Numbered from the stretch's first letter, positions 1 through 10,367 are shown. The stretch is 64,000 bases of DNA from Debaryomyces hansenii CBS767 (GCF_000006445.2 NC_006048.2:1984001-2048000); one strand, 5' to 3'. Notes: generated from the letters alone by a model not told the origin. Numbers and translations: made by a program.

Positions 1-2804
1 ACAACAGCCGGGTAGTAACTACAGCACTGCAGTTGAAGACATTAGAGAATGTACTTGATGATATGTTGATAAAGGCATCTGATCAAATTAGTACTGCTGA
101 AAGTTTAATTATTCAGATTTATATCGATGCTGCACAATTTCAAGAGTATGTTTTGTTGCCAGAGAAAGCATTAGATTTTCTTCAGATAGGTTTGCTTGGA
201 ACAAAACATATTTTATATCGTTTAAAGTTGATACTTGCAAAATACATCAAAGAATATGCGGATTATAGAATGCGTTTTAACTTGAAGCCGATTGATATGG
301 ATGAAGATATCGAGGGAGAAGATGATGATATTGATATAAATGACAGCTATACTTCTTCAATGGATGGAATTCGTGATACTTTGATTAAATACCAAGACAA
401 GATACGGACAACCAGAGTTAGGATCAGATCATCCAAAGTAACGTTGCATAAGTTTTATTTCTTGATTGCCTCTTGTAATTTTCAATGCTATGATGAGGAA
501 TATCGAGAAAAAATCAATAAATTGAAGCTAAGTAATATGCCTCTGTCGGACGCTTTGAATATTTTTGAAAAAGAGAATAAAAATACGAAGGAGATATCTA
601 CCCTCATAAGTGGAATGCCAATTGAAATGTTTAATATTGTAAAAGCAGATGAGTTTGATGGATTCTCACCAGATCCAGATTCACCAGAAAATGAGTTGCA
701 GATCGCAAAGCACAAGTTCTTGGAACTGAAATATTATGAGCTTGCGGAAAAAACTAGACAAGATATATTAAAGGGATCAATTGATGCCGTTAGTAAAACC
801 GTGGATGCTAAAATTACTTCTCGGGTATGGTATAATAAAAGTGGTTCCAAATTTGTTGACACTGGACTATCGTTATTACCAAAGACGTCAAAGAAATTCT
901 TCAATGTATTACCACTCATAGAAATTGACTCATTAAAGAGTTATATTGTCGGAATGAAGTCTAAGTTCTATTTTGAAAAGTTTGAGAAATTGACAGCTCA
1001 GTTAAACGTTCAATGTGAGGTTATTAATAATTGGATGAATGAATTGATCAGAATACTATGTAAACCTTTGTTGAGTCATGATAAAACACCGGATGGTGAA
1101 GAATATGAGGGATCTATTGAAGATCAAGATAAAGCGTCATGTTATTTGAATGTAATATCAGAGATTTTAATAGATCGTAATGAATTTATTGTTGGTGATG
1201 AAAACTCCATTAAGATGAATATTTTAAAAGTAAATCAACTTCCTAATGAATCACATTCTGAGGCCAACAGAATAAATAGTACAATATTCTTAAAAGAACT
1301 CGAGGAAACTAGAAGAAATGTCAAGCCGATATGTAAGAGCTCATTACAAGAGCTTGTTTTCAATATTAAAGATATCGAGGCAGAACTAAAGGATGAGGTG
1401 TTTTTAGACGAAGGTTCTAAACAGATTGAATACGACTTGTTCAAGAAAATAAGTGAAAGAGTTAGGACTATATTTGCAAACCAGAAGCTAGCACAAGTCT
1501 TGTTTCAAAAGGAATTGAATTTGAGTTGTAACTCGGTGTTCAATAGTCGTATTGAATATTTCAAGCAGTTACAACAAATTTCGGATAGTGTTCAACCAAG
1601 AGGGTTTGATTTCCTGCGAGATGATTTATCCTATGACATTATAATAGGAGAGCAAGAGAAACGATTGTTGGACTACACAGAGATTAATTCATCCATGGGT
1701 AAAGCAATTTCTAAATTTAGATATTTGCAAACGTTAATCAAGAAGGATGATAATTTACAAAAAGCGCACCTTAATGAAGAAGAAGAAGAGCTAATGTGTA
1801 TCATTTGCAGATCAACTATTACTATCGGATCGTTGACCCAATGTGGTCATAAATATTGTAAAGAATGTTTAGAGCTTTGGCTAAGGAACCAAAAAACTTG
1901 TCCAATGTGTAAACATGCGATAAATGTATCAACTGTCTACAATTTCACTCACCATAAGCCAAATTTGAAAGCAAATGCTGTGGATAATACAGGAAATCAT
2001 AAAGTTGATGATAACCTACATTCCATTTATAAATCTATTGATGATGTGATAATTGATGATATTCAGCATATGCCCTTAAAGAATTCGTACAGCTCTAAGG
2101 TTGATATGATTGTGAAACAGGTGTTATATCTAAGAAACAAAGATCCCATGGTTCAGATTGTTATCTTCAGTCAATGGCAGGACCTCTTATATATACTTGG
2201 AACAGCTTTTAAGTCTGCGAATATTTCATTCTTAGGATCACATGGTACATTGACCCCAGAGGTTGGAGCAGGCCGTCGCCGTAACAAGTATGATAGTGTT
2301 GAAGAATTCAAGGATCCACAGAACGAAATAACTTGCTTCTTGTTGAATGCTAAGGCACAAGCAAGTGGCTTAACATTAGTAAATGCAACTCATATATTCT
2401 TGTGTGAACCATTAGTGAACACCTCTCTAGAGTTACAAGCTATCTCTAGAATTCACAGAATTGGCCAAAGAAGACACACCACAGTGTGGATGTTTGCAAT
2501 CGAGAATACAGTGGAAGAGAGTATCGTATTAATGTCTACTAACAAGAGATTGCAATACTTTGAGGCAGAGACAACACCAGCAGCAAACCAAGATGGTACA
2601 TCGAAGGTGATATCCAAATCTAAGGAGAAAAATTTGAGTAAGGCAGAATCAATGACGTTGATGAAAAGTGGTGGAATAGATACTTTGGTCAATAAAGGTA
2701 ATGGAGAAGGTGAATCGGTCACTAATGGAGACTTATGGAATGCGTTCTTTTGCGCCCGATCCAATAATACTGGGATTCTGAGGCTAAATGAAGTAAAAAA
2801 TTAA
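1..2804 (+). CDS. IRC20: IRC20-like helicase/RING E3 ligase, 5' truncated by window edge
   Basis: This is the C-terminal part of an Snf2-family ATPase with an embedded RING finger, matching the Irc20 family (E3 ubiquitin ligase and putative helicase in genome maintenance). The frame is open leftwards to base 3, so the gene begins outside the window; the first in-window TTG is not a start. Seen: a C3HC4 RING (CIIC, CGHKYC, CPMC) at about bases 1796-1912, then a helicase C-terminal domain with the FSQW motif near 2170 and the motif VI core AISRIHRIGQ near 2440-2470. The long region before the RING is mostly helical and acidic, as in Irc20. The N-terminal helicase lobe with Walker A/B is not in the window. 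The RING inserted between the helicase lobes makes the assignment fairly secure; other RING-Snf2 proteins (Rad5, Rad16, Uls1) have different spacing. Confidence 0.85.
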   Translation, partial: NSRVVTTALQLKTLENVLDDMLIKASDQISTAESLIIQIYIDAAQFQEYVLLPEKALDFLQIGLLGTKHILYRLKLILAKYIKEYADYRMRFNLKPIDMDEDIEGEDDDIDINDSYTSSMDGIRDTLIKYQDKIRTTRVRIRSSKVTLHKFYFLIASCNFQCYDEEYREKINKLKLSNMPLSDALNIFEKENKNTKEISTLISGMPIEMFNIVKADEFDGFSPDPDSPENELQIAKHKFLELKYYELAEKTRQDILKGSIDAVSKTVDAKITSRVWYNKSGSKFVDTGLSLLPKTSKKFFNVLPLIEIDSLKSYIVGMKSKFYFEKFEKLTAQLNVQCEVINNWMNELIRILCKPLLSHDKTPDGEEYEGSIEDQDKASCYLNVISEILIDRNEFIVGDENSIKMNILKVNQLPNESHSEANRINSTIFLKELEETRRNVKPICKSSLQELVFNIKDIEAELKDEVFLDEGSKQIEYDLFKKISERVRTIFANQKLAQVLFQKELNLSCNSVFNSRIEYFKQLQQISDSVQPRGFDFLRDDLSYDIIIGEQEKRLLDYTEINSSMGKAISKFRYLQTLIKKDDNLQKAHLNEEEEELMCIICRSTITIGSLTQCGHKYCKECLELWLRNQKTCPMCKHAINVSTVYNFTHHKPNLKANAVDNTGNHKVDDNLHSIYKSIDDVIIDDIQHMPLKNSYSSKVDMIVKQVLYLRNKDPMVQIVIFSQWQDLLYILGTAFKSANISFLGSHGTLTPEVGAGRRRNKYDSVEEFKDPQNEITCFLLNAKAQASGLTLVNATHIFLCEPLVNTSLELQAISRIHRIGQRRHTTVWMFAIENTVEESIVLMSTNKRLQYFEAETTPAANQDGTSKVISKSKEKNLSKAESMTLMKSGGIDTLVNKGNGEGESVTNGDLWNAFFCARSNNTGILRLNEVKN

Positions 2805-2936
2805 TCGACATTCTACATACGCAATAAACTATTTGTATATATGTTTTAAGTATAAGTATTATTTTACATTATTATTTCTTAAAAAACCGTAATCAGAACA
2901 TGAACTACTTAGATTGCAATAAATTCACGATGTCCA

Positions 2937-3719
2937 TCAGACAGCCAAATAAGCACTATCATCATATCCGGAATAAATCTTACCGTTATCAATTAATTCA
3001 GAACACTGTTCTAACACAAGGTCGTCCGTCACATTTAACTTTTGAGAAATGAAAGGCACAGGAACACCTTCTTGCATACTGCTGGTGTTATCACGAATAA
3101 CTGTTAAGATCTTATCTTGAATTGAAGTGCCAACGTCCATGCCATGTGGATCCTTAACAAAAAGTCCATTATCTTGAGATTGATTTTGTTCGCCATTAGC
3201 TCTAGCAGACAATCCTTGTGCCTTTAAGTGGTGTGAAATAGCGCTTAAGTGGTGATACAAGATTTCATTATGATCAGTAATTGGTCTCATGGTCGCATGC
3301 TGTAAGTTTTTCTTTCCATTAAATTCCTTCAAAGCACCTGTGACATAAATATACTTGTTCATTTCGTATTTCTCCTGTTCATTTTCATCCATTGCATTGG
3401 AATCATCTATCCATTTACGTACTTCAATCGACCCAGTGCCATCTTCAATTGTAATAAGAATGGCAGAGGTTATGTCCTGCACGTTTCTCACAACTCCTAC
3501 AAACGATACCAAGTTTAAATTAACATTATGGACTTGGAATTCTCCGTCTGGTATTGGTTGTGTAGCTTCTGTAATTTGTTTAATGGTCACTGGCGTTAAG
3601 CTTGAACGTAACTGCTGCTTCTGCGATCCATTATTTTCATTTTGGAATCCGCCATTTCCAATATCTGTATTGAATCCTCCGTCGCCGTAGTTATTATAAT
3701 TTCCTCCAAAATCTGACAT
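2937..3719 (-). CDS. RFA2: Replication protein A 32-kDa subunit
   Basis: A 260-residue protein with the Rfa2/RPA32 layout: a Gly/Asn-rich N-terminus with Ser/Thr sites (residues 1-35), a single OB fold (about 40-165, containing VSFVGVVRNV and the GTGSIEVRKW strand) and a C-terminal winged-helix (about 195-260). It is the middle subunit of the heterotrimeric ssDNA-binding complex used in replication, repair and checkpoint signalling. Length is close to the family norm. The S. cerevisiae gene has an intron near the start codon; here the N-terminus is open from a good ATG and no intron is needed. An MCB box lies 59 bp upstream, as expected for an S-phase gene. It is convergent with IRC20. Confidence 0.93.
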   Translation of the reverse strand: MSDFGGNYNNYGDGGFNTDIGNGGFQNENNGSQKQQLRSSLTPVTIKQITEATQPIPDGEFQVHNVNLNLVSFVGVVRNVQDITSAILITIEDGTGSIEVRKWIDDSNAMDENEQEKYEMNKYIYVTGALKEFNGKKNLQHATMRPITDHNEILYHHLSAISHHLKAQGLSARANGEQNQSQDNGLFVKDPHGMDVGTSIQDKILTVIRDNTSSMQEGVPVPFISQKLNVTDDLVLEQCSELIDNGKIYSGYDDSAYLAV

Positions 3720-3777
3720 ATTCCTATTAGTATTCTATAATATATAACTCTTTTTAGCTTCTAGTGTATTTAAACAA

Positions 3778-3783
3778 ACGCGT
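3778..3783. promoter_or_regulatory. MCB (ACGCGT) element upstream of RFA2
   Basis: A perfect ACGCGT palindrome sits 59 bp before the RFA2 start codon. MCB elements bind MBF (Mbp1-Swi6) and drive G1/S expression of replication genes, RFA2 included, in S. cerevisiae. The role here is inferred from position and gene identity. Confidence 0.6.
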
Positions 3784-4481
3784 GTAGGACGATTATCAAA
3801 ATAATTTTTTGTGTAACTTGCCACCCTATGTATTATTTCTGCTAGAGTCTACAGTTCTTCAAACATCAACAGTTTTGTCCATGAATGTCATCAGATGGTA
3901 ACCATAGACTTGGTAAAGGATGATTCAGGGATATTGAAGTTAATATTTTGTATAGTTCTAATATTTAAAATTTTACATGTAGTTTAGCTCTGTATATGGA
4001 CATATTCTACCGACAATGGACAGTGATCATTCTTGACATTAGACCACCATATCAACCCAAGTAGAACAGCAAACTAAGTAAGTGATATAAACTCTTGGTA
4101 TCCTACCGAGAATAGAGAGCTAAAAAATCTATTTATAATAGTGTTGCACCCAAATCTAAATAGCAATTTGGGGAAGCTTCCAAGTTACCTGCTGCGAAAG
4201 TGGGCTTCGTAGTCTTTTGTTATACATCTTTCTTGTGGTTTAACTTTATCTACACGAAGTCTATCAACCGTGGCATTCGCGCCATTTTCATAGTGAAGCA
4301 CACTAACTCAAGTAATTATTTGACTGATTCAATTAGGATATGTAGCTATAAATGACCTATATTAGCACAATTACAGCAAGGCCTCGTGTTTTTTTATGTG
4401 ATTTTGATCTAGTTTCAGTTTCAAGTTATTTTATTTGCGTCATTATTACGATGGTTTAACCATCAATTCGAGATTCGAAGC
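3784..4481. other. Intergenic stretch upstream of RFA2
   Basis: About 700 bp without a convincing gene. It serves as upstream DNA of RFA2 and lies on the far side of the gag remnant, where the rest of a retrotransposon and its second LTR would be expected. I see no second LTR copy and no pol-like frame. A short palindrome (GATGGTTTAACCATC) lies at about 4450-4464. Confidence 0.4.
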
Positions 4482-4769
4482 TCAATTCTTCCCTCCATTA
4501 TTCTTATTGGATCTTCTTGGTTGATATACCGGCTTCTCAAACGCTAATGCTATATTCTGCGCTTCTACTATATCATCCGGGTATCTGTACTTCACTTCGT
4601 TTCTAACGGGATATTTCAACTTCTGAACATAACTATCTACCTTCGCTTGCTCGGAGAATTGACCGGCTGGCAAATTGGCCACCCCCAGGTCAAATTGTGC
4701 ATTGAAATCTTTAACCTTTCCTGTCTGCTTCAAGCCATCAAAATTCTGGCTTTTATCTTGGCTCGACAT
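4482..4769 (-). pseudogene. Ty3/gypsy-type gag remnant, internally deleted
   Basis: A 95-residue frame from the ATG at 4769. Its middle (about residues 20-80) looks like the capsid part of Ty3-type Gag: an aromatic-rich DFNAQF segment, a short LP step, a VDSYVQKLKYPVRNEV helix, then AQNIALAFE. It ends in a basic Asn/Lys tail. Functional Gag proteins are much longer, with more N-terminal sequence and a zinc knuckle; here only about ten residues precede the capsid-like segment, and no protease or polymerase follows. An LTR-like sequence lies upstream in the same orientation and a tRNA gene beyond that. I read this as a dead element reduced by internal deletion. An alternative is a domesticated small gag-derived gene, since the frame has stayed open. 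Confidence 0.6.
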
Positions 4770-4913
4770 ATTTTTCTGAATTGATCCTATCTGCAATTGA
4801 TACTATCTCTGTATTATATGTGTTCTATTGAAAGTTTTCTTAAGACACTTTTGTTTTAGATATATTTTGTATATCTAAATGCGTATCGTGAAGCTTCGTC
4901 TGAATATGATAAG

Positions 4914-5317
4914 TGTGAGAAGCAATACGGATTTACTATATGGAACTTAACTAATAGATTGAACACTAAATACTCTAATTTAGTTCTCAATTCTCCTGAA
5001 GATTGAAGTGTCCAATTACTCCTATTTATAACTTACTCACATTACTCCAATGTTAGTCAATGGCTCTTGTAACCACTAAATAAATTGACACGCACTGCCT
5101 CTCGGGAATAGATATTCCCTGTATACTTGTGCTCTCTAACAATACTTGTGAGGGAACTGGGTCTAATCCTTAGAACTAACACTTGATATACTATGTAGAT
5201 TCTACTAATCTAATGTTATCTTAACTTTTAGATTGACAACTAACTAATTACTCTCTATTTAGGTCCTAATTCCCTTGATCTCTATTCTGAAATTTCCTAT
5301 TTTGATCGTTTGCAACA
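4914..5317 (-). mobile_element. Probable LTR of a Ty3/Ty5-like element (404 bp)
   Basis: On the minus strand this segment starts TGTTGCAA (at 5317) and ends TTCTCACA (at 4914), giving the TG...CA termini of an LTR. A TATAAATAGG promoter-like motif lies at 5021-5030, about 290 nt into the LTR. It is the right size, lies directly upstream of the gag remnant in the same orientation, and its outer edge is 74 bp from the start of tRNA-Leu, the usual target zone of yeast LTR elements. No second copy is in the window, so the borders rest on the TG/CA rule and context only. I could not recognise a primer binding site beside it. Confidence 0.45.
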
Positions 5318-5390
5318 TTCTAAGCTCGAACTCAAGTACTTAGATATATTGTATACATATGAGCATGCTGTCTTTTGACTTCTATAAAAT

Positions 5391-5474
5391 GGAGGGTTGG
5401 CCGAGTGGTCTAAGGCGGCAGACTTAAGATCTGCTGGACAGTTGTCCGCGCGAGTTCGAACCTCGCATCCTTCA
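5391..5474 (+). tRNA. tRNA-Leu(UAA)
   Basis: An 84-nt class II tRNA. The acceptor stem GGAGGGT pairs with ATCCTTC, discriminator A; the anticodon loop CTTAAGA sits on the stem GCAGA/TCTGC, giving anticodon TAA. There is a long variable arm, and the T-arm is GCGAG-TTCGAAC-CTCGC. No intron. A T-rich Pol III terminator follows (T7 at about 5478-5484). Confidence 0.95.
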
Positions 5475-5707
5475 TTATTTTTTTGTTAAATAGGCTGGAG
5501 TTTTTTTAAAACGCGTATATCAGTCTTGACCGGGTAAATCCATTTATTTAAAAAGCTGCAATATAGTAGCATTGGTTGAATATAGCTATAATTAATCAAG
5601 TACATAATTGACAGTAATTCACAGAACTGGTATCAGGCGATAAGGAGGAAATATCGAGGGAATTTTAATTAAAAAATTTGCTAAAAATACAGAAGAAGAC
5701 GATATAA

Positions 5708-8455
5708 ATGGATTCGAATATCGACCCTTCAATTGCAGAACTGGAGTTATTCCATGTATCACCGTCGCTTGAACGTACAGCTAAACATCACACGGGTATA
5801 TCAGGCGGAGAAGTTGACAGAGCAGAAGATGATCATGTTTCGATACCGAATGTTTTCAGATTGAATGAATATGTTGCAGATCATCACCATGCTGCTAGCA
5901 ACGATCAACATCATGAAGACAACGACTCTACTGCGGCGGCAGCTTTGAATATGATTCAATTCAATAATTTCGAAGACAGTCATGTAGAGGATACAAATAA
6001 TGAGCGTGATGGACATAATAATTTAGGGACAGGGGCACACTTCAACCATTTTTCAGACGAACAAATACTTCCGGATGATACGCATTCCTATGATGTAGGC
6101 CAACCCCAGGCGACATCAGCTGTCAAGGTTGTTCCATATAATCCATCGGAGAAAACAAAAAGGTTGGGAAGACCCCGTAAGAATCTTTCGAATACACTAG
6201 CCACTCCAGAAAACTCATCCTCGCAGAATTATAACGAAGCCGTAGTGTCCAAATTCAGGTTAGATAGATTACCCTTGGAAGGGCCAGGTTCTCGAGGAGG
6301 AAAGCTGGGAGCTAGAAGAAGTCCACGAGGAAGAATTACCTCTGGTTCTATTAAGAAGCGAAAACAACAGGCTTTATTAGGGAGTACGACAAGTGTGGAC
6401 GCTAATGGTAATAAGACATCGATGGTTACTTTAGAAGCAAAGCCATCTACTACACACGATCCGTCTGGAAGCAAGGAAGAAATAACTGACGAAATACTTA
6501 ATTCGACGCAAAATGTTGAAGATGATATCGAAATACTATCGCCGGCGTCTATGCTAGAGAAACTGAAATATGTGATATTTGATTCATATGAAGGTAAACG
6601 CAGTCAAGATGATTCAGGCCACGAAAATTCTGTTAACATTACAAGTTCGAATATAACAGAAGCTGTCAAGGAAGCTCAAAGAGGACTGGTCAGAAGCGAA
6701 CAAAATCTAATTCCACAAGTTAGAAAGCGTATACCGACAACAATAATGCAAAAAAAAAGCCGTCCATTTCGAGGATCTTCTAGAGTAACAAATACAAGTC
6801 GTACTACTGTGCGTAATAATCGTCATAGAGCAACAAGGCATTTACCGGGCCCTCTAATAGGGTTATACTATGATTTATATGATGATAACATCTTGCAAGC
6901 CCAACAGAATGTTGAAGCAGCTTCGGAAAAGCTAGCTCTCGGATTTCCTATAATTAAATCACCATACGCAAGTGAGATATCATACATCATAGCCTATTTG
7001 AACAAATTTAAAGAAGTTATATTTGGTGATAAAGTGGTAAATTTAGGGCCCCAGGATATAGAGTCCGGACTAAGCTTACCTCCTCTTCAAGGAACCGATG
7101 AGATACACGATAGGTTCAATGGCAGGAAGATAGAAACCTCCAACGTGGACGATACGGCGTATACTTCCCCAATAATTAACAAATTATTCTGTCGGTTGCT
7201 AACGTTAGTTTTAAACAGAAAAAAAGAAGTCAACCCAGTATCCCCATCAAAGGCTATTGCTGAGTTAAAGTCGATGTCTTTATATCTTGGACTTCCGAAA
7301 CAATGGAGAGATGATACCGGTATTTTGGACAAAAAGAAAATGCAAGTCGCAATAGATGTCGAACCAGTTGATAAGGGTAACTCAGAAATATTATCTAATG
7401 ATTATTACACTTATGAGTTGCCGTCCGCTAAATCTAATCCATTCAATAGCTCGCCAGATTTTGAATCAATGGGGCTCAAGGGTATTCAAAATCCTATGGA
7501 TAGATTATTAATGCTTCGCTGTTTAATGCAGTGGTCTTTAACGACCTCTGATGTTATCAAACATGTTATTACCCAAAGCCTTCAAAATCAAGATATTTCT
7601 GGAGAGAAAGAAACATCTTACGCTGCAAGATCTATGTTGAAGGGTTTCAAGAATACAGAAGAAGTGAGAAGAGAATGTGAATTAAAGATTAATAAGAAGC
7701 ATACTGGTTCTCAAAATGAAGTTCGTGAATCTTCTGAAAATGATGTTCTTGCAAAATATGTTGATCCTACTTCAGATCCATTGGCCCATAGTATGAGATT
7801 GAGATTAGATGAACTATTTGTTGGAGACATCGGTTTTAATATAGGTCGGTTTTACCTTTGCCGAATGGCTGATACAGACAATGGTGGATTGGCTTCAATA
7901 AAAAAAATGGCATATACGTGGAATAACATAAATGAGATCGCATCTAGTTTGCCGTCAAAGTTTAAGTTATATGTACAAGATGTACATCAAATGCTTACAG
8001 AATCCCTAACAAGAGATGGTGTTGAGTTTGACGAGAATGGTGAAGAATTTGAAATTCCGCCAATCGAAGATTCTATTCATTGGTATGAAGTTGCGTCTAA
8101 TGCGAATGAATTGACAGAATTTATAAAGTTTATATCCATGAAGTTGGATTTAGAACACTCCCCAGAACCGATCTCTCGATTGTCGAAGACGTCAATGATC
8201 TACAAACCAGTTTTAAATATGTATACCTACTTGTCTTCAAGCGTACCTTTACTAGCTAATCAAGAAAAATTGGTTACAGATTCTAGATCATCTAGAAATA
8301 AATCCGTTGACTACAAATATGATTATGCTGCAAATATGGACCAAGAGGAAGATGAAGACGAGATTATTGTAGAGCATGCTGAAGTAGAGAAAGGCGACGA
8401 CGATGATTATGAAGAAGAGGAAGATGGAAACGATGATCAAGATTATTTGGATTAA
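5708..8455 (+). CDS. Chromatin protein, probably Ioc3/Esc8-like (ISW1a-type subunit)
   Basis: A 915-residue nuclear-type protein. Residues 1-140 are acidic and His/Asn-rich. A consensus AT-hook (RLGRPRKN) lies near 152-159, followed by basic patches. A structured core of about 380-830 includes the segments LPGPLIGLYYDLYDD, MDRLLMLRCLMQWSL and RLRLDELFVGDIGFNIGRFY. The tail is a run of Asp/Glu. The MDRLLMLRCLMQW segment resembles the DDT/WHIM-type helices by which ISWI partners such as Ioc3 bind DNA and remodeller. I infer an Ioc3/Esc8-type chromatin-remodeller subunit, but recognition is by pattern only; another DDT/WHIM protein is possible. The next gene is RSC6/SNF12, another remodeller subunit, transcribed convergently. 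Confidence 0.5.
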   Translation: MDSNIDPSIAELELFHVSPSLERTAKHHTGISGGEVDRAEDDHVSIPNVFRLNEYVADHHHAASNDQHHEDNDSTAAAALNMIQFNNFEDSHVEDTNNERDGHNNLGTGAHFNHFSDEQILPDDTHSYDVGQPQATSAVKVVPYNPSEKTKRLGRPRKNLSNTLATPENSSSQNYNEAVVSKFRLDRLPLEGPGSRGGKLGARRSPRGRITSGSIKKRKQQALLGSTTSVDANGNKTSMVTLEAKPSTTHDPSGSKEEITDEILNSTQNVEDDIEILSPASMLEKLKYVIFDSYEGKRSQDDSGHENSVNITSSNITEAVKEAQRGLVRSEQNLIPQVRKRIPTTIMQKKSRPFRGSSRVTNTSRTTVRNNRHRATRHLPGPLIGLYYDLYDDNILQAQQNVEAASEKLALGFPIIKSPYASEISYIIAYLNKFKEVIFGDKVVNLGPQDIESGLSLPPLQGTDEIHDRFNGRKIETSNVDDTAYTSPIINKLFCRLLTLVLNRKKEVNPVSPSKAIAELKSMSLYLGLPKQWRDDTGILDKKKMQVAIDVEPVDKGNSEILSNDYYTYELPSAKSNPFNSSPDFESMGLKGIQNPMDRLLMLRCLMQWSLTTSDVIKHVITQSLQNQDISGEKETSYAARSMLKGFKNTEEVRRECELKINKKHTGSQNEVRESSENDVLAKYVDPTSDPLAHSMRLRLDELFVGDIGFNIGRFYLCRMADTDNGGLASIKKMAYTWNNINEIASSLPSKFKLYVQDVHQMLTESLTRDGVEFDENGEEFEIPPIEDSIHWYEVASNANELTEFIKFISMKLDLEHSPEPISRLSKTSMIYKPVLNMYTYLSSSVPLLANQEKLVTDSRSSRNKSVDYKYDYAANMDQEEDEDEIIVEHAEVEKGDDDDYEEEEDGNDDQDYLD

Positions 8456-8599
8456 TTCCAGTCGTTGGTGTACATAGTATGTATTTTAATTTAATTATAA
8501 TGACAATTTAAAATAAACCTTATGTAATACACAATAGAGATTAACTTTCAAAATATATATTATACTACAAGTGGGAAATAAAGTTCATTATCCGCTAGC

Positions 8600-10054
8600 T
8601 TAGAACCTTCCAGAACCTAATAAAACATCTATCTTTTCTTTCAACATATCCTCGTTATCTTCGAAATATTCAGCTCTTCTAATGACTTCTTCTTCGTATC
8701 CTTCGTCACTCTTTAAGGCCTTGAATGTCTCCAGTTGACTTTCAAGCCAGTTTTCCATGAACTTAACAGGATTCTCACTCAATTCTCTATAGAATGTCTC
8801 TCTGGCATTTGCGTTTTGTAAAGCTACTATACCCATCGAAATTCTAGTGTTCAAGTGCTGAATACTTGCATCTGACTTGGTTAAATTTTCGTACGTTGCT
8901 TTCGTAGATTCAATGATCTCTTTTTGAGTTTTAGATACTGACGATGGCAATGACACAGGAATGTCTACTATTAAGTCACCCAAAGTAGTCGATTTTCTTG
9001 TGTTTATTTCATAATCAATGATGACTGGTTCCCTTGGCTTGAAATGTGGTTGTAATAACCTATAAAGATCAGAAAACTTGAAATTAGGAACTTTTAATAA
9101 TTCGCTCAAAATCAGATCACATTCGATGTTATTAAAATCATCATCTTCGTCGTCTTCAAAATTGCTGGCAACCCCGTTTCCGTTCAAAATGGTTGCAGAA
9201 GAATTCGAAACAGCAGGGACCTTTGTAAAAGCATCTGACTTTCTGAATAAATCCTTATATAATACGTATTGCCAGATTGCATATATTAACTCTTGTTGTG
9301 TAGCTTCTTGTTTGCCGACAAACCGAGACATATCGTCACTTAATTTCAAGCTTGTGGATTGGTCCTTTATCATTATGGCAATTTTAGATTTAATGTTGAA
9401 TATACCGTATCTTTTGACGTCTAAACCGTCGAATTCAGATTGTCTATTATTACCCCCTAATTTCGCGTCTGGTTGTTGATCGATAGATTCATCTCTCCAT
9501 TCGATTATATTGGAAGGGGAGTTTTGCATATCCGGATAGTCGTCATTGGGCAAAATATCAATGGAAATTCCCGACAAGAACGAGCTGAATTTCAAGTTCT
9601 GGCTTACATCATTATCAGTATTATTACTATCGTTTAAAAACCTACCTTCAACCCTCAACGTCCAAGCCGATTCTGCAGAAGTTGGGTCCGGTAACTCCTT
9701 CCCTTCGCTCTGCAACAACTGCTTCTGCCATGGCTGATTCTCGCATGTGTTATAAATAAATACTCTCAAAATTCCCGTTTCCTTTTTCAACGTTGAATGC
9801 TGGTTAATTTTGGCATTAATAGCTTGGAAATCCATCGCCTTTCTTGTAGTCAACAAATCAATATTACGCTCTGCTTCCTTGAGTTTTTTGTACGATTCTA
9901 AGTTTGGTATTTTTTCGTATAATATTGGTGGAATAGTAGTATCTGTTGGTGTATATGATATGGCGGGTGCCGTTGAAGGATTAGGACGTGGTTTTGAACT
10001 AACATCCTGTCCACCAACTGGTGGCTGTTGCTGTGGTGGTACTAGAGGCGCCAT
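8600..10054 (-). CDS. RSC6: Swp73/BAF60-family chromatin remodeller subunit (RSC6/SNF12)
   Basis: A 484-residue protein with a Pro/Gln-rich N-terminus, the family segment around RVFIYNTCENQPWQ and WTLRVEGRFL (about residues 95-150), a degenerate SWIB domain (about 210-330: YGIFNIKSKIAIMI, ATQQELIYAIWQYV, then a FKFSDLYRLLQPHF turn) and C-terminal helices. This is the Swp73/BAF60 family, present in SWI/SNF (Snf12) and RSC (Rsc6). The length matches Rsc6 better than the longer Snf12. In S. cerevisiae RSC6 (YCR052W) and SNF12 (YNR023W) are duplicated genes, and this copy sits in the matching ancestral neighbourhood with MRPL50, ARE, BUD23 and IMG1, so it may represent the common ancestor. The exact symbol is less sure than the family. 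Confidence 0.8.
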   Translation of the reverse strand: MAPLVPPQQQPPVGGQDVSSKPRPNPSTAPAISYTPTDTTIPPILYEKIPNLESYKKLKEAERNIDLLTTRKAMDFQAINAKINQHSTLKKETGILRVFIYNTCENQPWQKQLLQSEGKELPDPTSAESAWTLRVEGRFLNDSNNTDNDVSQNLKFSSFLSGISIDILPNDDYPDMQNSPSNIIEWRDESIDQQPDAKLGGNNRQSEFDGLDVKRYGIFNIKSKIAIMIKDQSTSLKLSDDMSRFVGKQEATQQELIYAIWQYVLYKDLFRKSDAFTKVPAVSNSSATILNGNGVASNFEDDEDDDFNNIECDLILSELLKVPNFKFSDLYRLLQPHFKPREPVIIDYEINTRKSTTLGDLIVDIPVSLPSSVSKTQKEIIESTKATYENLTKSDASIQHLNTRISMGIVALQNANARETFYRELSENPVKFMENWLESQLETFKALKSDEGYEEEVIRRAEYFEDNEDMLKEKIDVLLGSGRF

Positions 10055-10367
10055 ACTGAATACTTTATCGCTTAATCCTAGATTAGATTACACTAGACTC
10101 TGTTTACTATACAATTTTGGTGTCTAGAAAAGTATTTTGTTATTAGAATCAATGAACCGTGAGTAAAAATGTCGCTAATTTTGAAATGTCGTAAAACCAC
10201 TATAATGTCGTATTTATCAAATTTATATAGCCTTACTTGAATGGCTTCTATGGGAACAAGTGTTTAAGCTGGTGAAATCAGGTTAGTAAATTCAAGCTAG
10301 ATCTATCGATTCGTACTTAGAATTTGTATATTGGGTCACATACATAAAAGGTGTCTGCTCATTGTTG
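10055..10367. promoter_or_regulatory. Divergent promoter between RSC6/SNF12 and the OLE2-like gene
   Basis: A 313-bp shared upstream region. Three copies of ATGTCG in the same orientation occur at 10169, 10186 and 10205, spaced 17 and 19 bp. I do not recognise the factor. No other feature is evident. Confidence 0.4.

Noticed and set aside
3784..4481. Second LTR of the retroelement
   Set aside because: No copy of the 404-bp sequence could be found on the far side of the gag remnant.
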